NCBI GenBank assembly: GCA_022826925.1
Contig: JAJDTX010000027.1
Span: forward strand, 22,350-86,349
Source: Bryobacterales bacterium
GTDB lineage: Bacteria; Acidobacteriota; Terriglobia; Bryobacterales; UBA6623
DNA: 64,000 bases
Direction: 5' to 3'
The notes beneath the pieces are model-generated. The model did not search any database, was not told where the DNA came from, and saw only the letters and a list, made by a program, of their open reading frames with translations. Positions 59,253 to 64,000 of the stretch are shown one piece after another. Made by a program: the position numbers and the translations under genes. Position 1 is the stretch's first letter. Every line of letters begins with the position of its first letter.

Positions 59253-59394
59253 GACAAATCGGATCAACATCACGATGCCACCGCGCATTCTGGCGATCGT
59301 GGATGAGGCGGCGGCGCGAGAAGGCGAAACCTGGTCCAGCTTGCTTGCTCGCGCAGCGCTCAGCTACGTAGAACGTCAGTCCGCGGAACAATAA
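59248..59394 (+). pseudogene. Detached HicB DNA-binding tail (+1 frame)
   Basis: Starting one base out of frame before the hicB stop, the sequence reads SKTNRINITMPPRILAIVDE, AAAREGETWSSLLARAALSY and VERQSAEQ-stop. This is the RHH/CopG-like C-terminal domain of long HicB proteins. An internal ATG at 59275 could start a 39-residue product. A single inserted base explains the split. Confidence 0.8.
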
Positions 59395-59463
59395 GATGAT
59401 GGTGTTTCAGGTCAGAGACCTAGAGCAACCTACCTAGTATTTCGACGTTTCGTCAAACTACTT

Positions 59464-59492
59464 TTGACAAAGCAACTGAAAATTACTAAATT
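59464..59492 (+). promoter_or_regulatory. Predicted abiE promoter with flanking inverted repeat
   Basis: A perfect TTGACA (59464-59469), 17 bases, then TAAATT (59487-59492), 10 bases before the ATG. GTCAAA (59452-59457) and TTTGAC (59463-59468) form an inverted repeat over the -35 box, suitable for AbiEi autorepression. The TTG in the -35 box would otherwise be mistaken for a start codon. The stretch is notably AT-rich. Confidence 0.55.
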
Positions 59493-59502
59493 AACTGGTG
59501 TG

Positions 59503-60339
59503 ATGTCGACTGATCATCAAACGGACGGTCCCGTCAGGCTAAATCGCTTCTTGGAACGGCACGCTGTCTTTACGTTAGCCGAGTTAGACCGTTATCTGCA
59601 CGATCGGGGATCACGTAACACGAACACACGAAACTCTCTGCTGGCCTATCACCACAAGCAGGGCCGCATCCTGCGTGTGCGCCGCGGCCTTTATGCGACC
59701 GTGCCCTGGAGCACGGACGCGGCCTCCATGGCGGTCGATCCGTACTTGGTGGCGGCCAAGATGACCGAAGACGCCGTGCTGGCCTATCACACGGCCTTGG
59801 AATTCCACGGCAGGGCCTACTCGACCCAATGGCAGCTGGTCTACGTATCGGCGGGCAGATCGCTCCCGCTCACCTTCCAGTCGCACGAGTTCCGGGGTGC
59901 TCCCACACCACTGCCGCTCTTGGCGAATGGCGAAGCAATGTTCGGGGTCACCCGCCATGATCGCTCTGGCGTAGCACTACTGGTGACTAACCACGAGCGC
60001 ACCCTGGTCGATGTGCTAGACCGGCCGGAGTTGTCCGGAGGCTGGGAGGAGATCTGGCGCTCTCTGGAGTCCGTGGAGTTTTTTGACCTCGATCAGGTCA
60101 TCGCCTACACCCGACTGCTGGGGAACGCGACTACCGCCGCCAAGGTGGGATTCTTTCTAGAGCAGCAGCGCGAGCCGTTGATGGTGGAGGAGGCACACCT
60201 CGAGGCGCTGCGCGAACTCTGTCCGCGCCGGCCACACTACCTGACACGCGGCCGACCCAAAGGCTGCCGCTGGGTCAAGGACTGGAACCTCATGATCCCG
60301 GCCGAAATCCTAGACCGGTCCTGGGGGGAAATGCTGTGA
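59503..60339 (+). CDS. abiEi: AbiEi antitoxin of a type IV toxin-antitoxin/abortive infection system
   Basis: 278 residues from the ATG at 59503 (a TTG at 59464 lies in the -35 box). The N-terminal winged helix is visible: FLERHAVFTLAELDRYLHDR followed by SRNTNTRNSLLAYHHKQGRI and LRVRRGLYATVPW, as in AbiEi_1/AbiEi_4 proteins. The C-terminal antitoxin domain follows (DPYLVAAKMTEDAVLAYHTA, ALLVTNHERTLVDVLDRPEL, KVGFFLEQQREPLMV). AbiEi represses the operon and counteracts AbiEii. It overlaps abiEii by four bases (GTGA). Both genes appear intact. Confidence 0.9.
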   Translation: MSTDHQTDGPVRLNRFLERHAVFTLAELDRYLHDRGSRNTNTRNSLLAYHHKQGRILRVRRGLYATVPWSTDAASMAVDPYLVAAKMTEDAVLAYHTALEFHGRAYSTQWQLVYVSAGRSLPLTFQSHEFRGAPTPLPLLANGEAMFGVTRHDRSGVALLVTNHERTLVDVLDRPELSGGWEEIWRSLESVEFFDLDQVIAYTRLLGNATTAAKVGFFLEQQREPLMVEEAHLEALRELCPRRPHYLTRGRPKGCRWVKDWNLMIPAEILDRSWGEML

Positions 60340-61307
60340 GATTCTCCTTGGCGGAAATCCTCAGTGTCGCCAGACCCGATGGGTTCGACGAGGGTACGGT
60401 AGAGAAGGTCCTCCATCTAGCGCATCTTCTGAACGTCCTGAACTCACACCCGTCGCTGAGGGGGAAGTGGGTATTGAAGGGGGGCACCGCCTTGAACCTG
60501 TTCGTCCTCAGCCTCCCGAGGTTGTCAGTAGACATCGATCTCAACTACATCGGTGCACTAGGGCGTGAGGACATGCTGGCGGACCGCCCTAGGATCGAGG
60601 AAGCGGCCCAAGCGGTCTTTTCCCGTGAAGGGTTCGCTGTCCGGAGAGTGCCGCCCGAACACGCCGGCGGAAAGTGGCGCCTCAGCTACCCGAACTTTGC
60701 CGGGCAGCCCGCAAGCCTTGAGGTGGACTTCAACTTCATGTACCGGCAGCCGCTCTGGGAGATTCGCCACGCCGATTCGTACCCGCTCGGGGATCTTCAA
60801 GCCAAGCGTGTTCCCATTCTCGACCTGCATGAGCTCGTGGCCGGCAAGCTCTCTGCTCTACTCTCGCGCCAGCAAGCAAGAGACCTGTTCGACTGCCATC
60901 GCATCTTTGATGCGTTCGAATTTCAGCGGGAACGGCTCCGCACCGCTTTCGTCGTCTACGGGGGTATGAACCGAAGAGACTGGCGGACCGTTTCGGCCGA
61001 CGATGTGGACTTCGACAGCGTGCAACTGGTGAGGCAACTCGGGCCCACCCTTCGCATCCGTCCACCACGAGATCAAGAGGCATTGGCGGAGTACGGGGTG
61101 GGGCTCGTTGAAGAATGCAGGCGGGCGTTGTCCAACGTTCTGCCGTTCACCGACGCCGAACGCGCTTTTCTGGATCTGCTGTTGGACCGAGGGGAAATCG
61201 ACGGGTCGCTCTTGACCGCCGACACCCCCCTACAACAACGGATCCAAGCCCAGCCGCTTCTCAAGTGGAAGGCCCTCAACGTACGCCGTCACAAGGGTTT
61301 GTCCTGA
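60336..61307 (+). CDS. abiEii: AbiEii nucleotidyltransferase toxin
   Basis: 323 residues, GTG start overlapping the abiEi stop. Nucleotidyltransferase (DUF1814) motifs: motif I K48-GGTALNLF with LSVDIDLNYIG (D66, D68) and motif II LEVDFNF (D131). The ELVAGKLSALLSRQQARDLF block (K171, R182-D183) is the family motif III-IV, ending DCHRI. Relatives transfer nucleotides to tRNA 3' ends or other acceptors and provoke growth arrest upon phage infection. All catalytic residues that I can place are present. It forms the only complete defence locus in the window beside VapBC. Confidence 0.92.
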   Translation: MRFSLAEILSVARPDGFDEGTVEKVLHLAHLLNVLNSHPSLRGKWVLKGGTALNLFVLSLPRLSVDIDLNYIGALGREDMLADRPRIEEAAQAVFSREGFAVRRVPPEHAGGKWRLSYPNFAGQPASLEVDFNFMYRQPLWEIRHADSYPLGDLQAKRVPILDLHELVAGKLSALLSRQQARDLFDCHRIFDAFEFQRERLRTAFVVYGGMNRRDWRTVSADDVDFDSVQLVRQLGPTLRIRPPRDQEALAEYGVGLVEECRRALSNVLPFTDAERAFLDLLLDRGEIDGSLLTADTPLQQRIQAQPLLKWKALNVRRHKGLS

Positions 61308-61612
61308 GAAACACTGCCTTAACGTTCAATCAATCGATCCTGAAGACAAATCATTTATATTCAGTAATTTGCAATTATGGATCTTATTTGACGGGCATTT
61401 GATGATGTAGACGAAGAATCCCCAAGAGGTGTGCAATCTCGAACACCTGTTATCCGCAATCGTCGCTCTACAACACGCCCTGACGACGCTAGTTGGATCT
61501 GATCTGCCTGACGTGGCCATCGAGTACTGAGTTCCAGATCCGCCCCAATTGCCAAACACTGCTCCAAGTAGGTGGGTTGCCCTACAACGGCAGTGGCACA
61601 TCGCAGCCACCT
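61308..61612. other. AT-rich intergenic region between convergent genes
   Basis: About 305 bases. Its first 90 bases are markedly AT-rich compared with the rest of the window, like the abiE promoter, so the AbiE island may extend to here. No gene or terminator was recognised. Confidence 0.4.
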
Positions 61613-63130
<1,518 letters not shown>

Positions 63131-63164
63131 TAGAAATGCCCGCCCTCTCGATGGAAGCGCGACT

Positions 63165-63191
63165 GGCCAGCCCCCACTGATCGGTCCGGTC
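63165..63191. repeat. 27-base dispersed repeat, copy 2
   Basis: Matches 39580-39606 at 24 of 27 positions. It lies 35 bases upstream of the serine hydrolase start and 30 bases from the BrnA-like remnant. Confidence 0.55.
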
Positions 63192-63220
63192 GGGATGTTA
63201 GTGCACTGACGGCCCTTCGG

Positions 63221-63385
63221 TCAAGCCGGTCGCCCGAGCGCGACTACTCGAACCGTGTCGCGATGCTTGATTCGCTCGCGAAGGGCTAGGTCGATCTGAG
63301 TCTGCCACCCGCGCCCAACCAGCTTGAAGTACTCGATCACGTCAGCCTAGAGGCGAATGGTGGTTGGCACCTCCGGCTTGGCAAC
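63221..63385 (-). pseudogene. BrnA-type antitoxin remnant with in-frame stop
   Basis: The minus strand reads VAKPEVPTTIRL-stop(TAG)-ADVIEYFKLVGRGWQTQIDL, then ALRERIKHRDTVRVVALGRP. BrnA antitoxins have 'K..VT[IL]RLD.DV[IL].[WYF]FK..G.GWQTRIN..LRE'; the TAG stands in place of the aspartate codon. An upstream BrnT toxin is not found. About 55 codons remain, and the module is dead. Confidence 0.75.
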
Positions 63386-63500
63386 GCCGTGTGATCGGGC
63401 GCCTAGGCAAGGACGGCCGCTCCCCGTACTGCTGATGTAACGAGGCCCGGGAGCCACGCCACTGAGTAGAATCGCGAACCCGCCGATTCGCGCTTCGATC

Positions 63501-64000
63501 CTACGGGTTGTAGCCGGAACCGATGACCAGGGGGACTCCCTGTGCCCGCACGAGCTTGTAGAGCACCACCTTGGGCTGGACCTCGCCCGTCGCCGGATTG
63601 TTGAAGTTGATGTACCAGAACGACTCCCCGAACAGCGCAACGGCTTCGATCACGTCTCTCCCGCCGAACAGCAGCTGCGGACCCCGCCCCGACACTGCGA
63701 AGCTGGCCGGGTTGCCGCTGAATTCGACCGCGCCCGTCTCGGGGTTGGCGCCGAAGATGTAGCTCGGCCCGTGCTTCCAGCGCGGATCGCTGGACAATAC
63801 CGGGCCGGCGAAATACCCCGATGACTCCACTTCCAGCGCCGCGCAGCGCACGAATTCCCGCAGCCGCTGGTCGCCCGGGTTGGCCGCCAGGTCCGCCGCG
63901 TTGACCTCGCTCGGGTCGCAGTTGCCCGGAAAGTCCCGCGCGTAGATCCCGGCCCCGATCGCCGCCCGCTCCCCGTTCCACTCGATCTCCATCACGTACG
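63501..64000 (-). CDS. Cache-domain protein, C-terminal part (5' end outside window)
   Basis: Open from the window edge to TAG 63501-63503; about 165 residues visible (YVMEIEWNGERAAIGAGIYA ...). The stretch GAGIYARDFPGNCDPSEVNA, LREFVRCAALEVESSGYFAG, SSDPRWKHGPSYIFG and VVLYKLVRAQGVPLVIGSGY matches a group of extracellular Cache-type sensory proteins. The ligand is unknown. The start and any signal peptide are beyond the window, so length cannot be judged. Confidence 0.8.
   Translation of the reverse strand, partial: YVMEIEWNGERAAIGAGIYARDFPGNCDPSEVNAADLAANPGDQRLREFVRCAALEVESSGYFAGPVLSSDPRWKHGPSYIFGANPETGAVEFSGNPASFAVSGRGPQLLFGGRDVIEAVALFGESFWYINFNNPATGEVQPKVVLYKLVRAQGVPLVIGSGYNP

Noticed and set aside
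59464..59502. TTG start giving a 291-residue AbiEi
   Set aside because: The TTG is part of a perfect TTGACA box with a -10 hexamer downstream; the ATG at 59503 fits the domain start.

Overview
The window is GC-rich bacterial chromosome from a glycan-degrading, strongly secretory organism. No RNA gene, CRISPR array or prophage was recognised. The best guess for the lineage is Acidobacteriota (Bryobacterales/Solibacter-like). This rests on the Oar-type TonB receptor remnant (45253-45760), the acidobacterial style of the TPR protein at the left edge, many Tat-exported enzymes, and repeated pairs of planctomycete-type cytochrome (DUF1549/DUF1553) with DUF1501 proteins. Such pairs also occur in Planctomycetota and Verrucomicrobiota, so the phylum is an inference.

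Layout, left to right. 1-4.5 kb: TPR fragment, HicB with a HicA stub, Gfo/Idh-type oxidoreductase, sialidase, Phd antitoxin with a broken VapC. 4.9-12.6 kb: DUF1553/DUF1501 pair A (minus), then a sulfatase and a BNR/LamG protein (plus). 12.8-22.1 kb: Uma2 protein; a secreted amidohydrolase - RidA - enolase-superfamily cluster; a TonB receptor; AbrB with a dead VapC; an oligogalacturonate-lyase-like propeller. 22.5-28.0 kb: minus-strand operon DUF1553 - DUF1501 - M81 peptidase (pair B). 28.2-32.5 kb: intact VapBC, an unknown secreted protein, and divergent MFS transporter and glucosamine-6-phosphate-deaminase-like genes. 32.7-39.4 kb: pair C (its cytochrome lacks the N-terminal haem domain), a sulfatase lipoprotein and an alpha/beta hydrolase. 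39.6-45.2 kb: Phd with a VapC stub, then three consecutive sulfatase lipoproteins. 45.3-51.6 kb: TonB remnant, Gfo/Idh oxidoreductase, membrane PQQ propeller, HigA and HicB antitoxins with toxin stubs, nitrilase. 52.0-58.2 kb: pair D interrupted by a Uma2 gene, then a TPR protein. 58.5-64 kb: decayed HicAB, an intact AbiEi/AbiEii system, a serine hydrolase lipoprotein, a BrnA-like remnant and a partial Cache-domain gene.

Functional reading. Sialidase, BNR protein, five CxPxR sulfatases, a lyase-like propeller, secreted oxidoreductases, an amino-sugar-phosphate deaminase homologue and a transporter together suggest stripping of sulfated, sialylated or amino-sugar-rich glycans outside the cytoplasm. 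The four DUF1553/DUF1501 pairs look like exported haem enzymes paired with alkaline-phosphatase-fold partners serving the same purpose, but their chemistry is not established.

The second theme is decay of defence and addiction modules. At eight or more toxin-antitoxin loci the toxin (or, in two, the antitoxin) is truncated, frameshifted or carries stop codons, while the antitoxin is mostly intact. Only VapBC (28.2 kb) and AbiEi/AbiEii (59.5 kb) look whole. These fossils are mostly too short to appear as open frames and were found by reading all frames next to each antitoxin.
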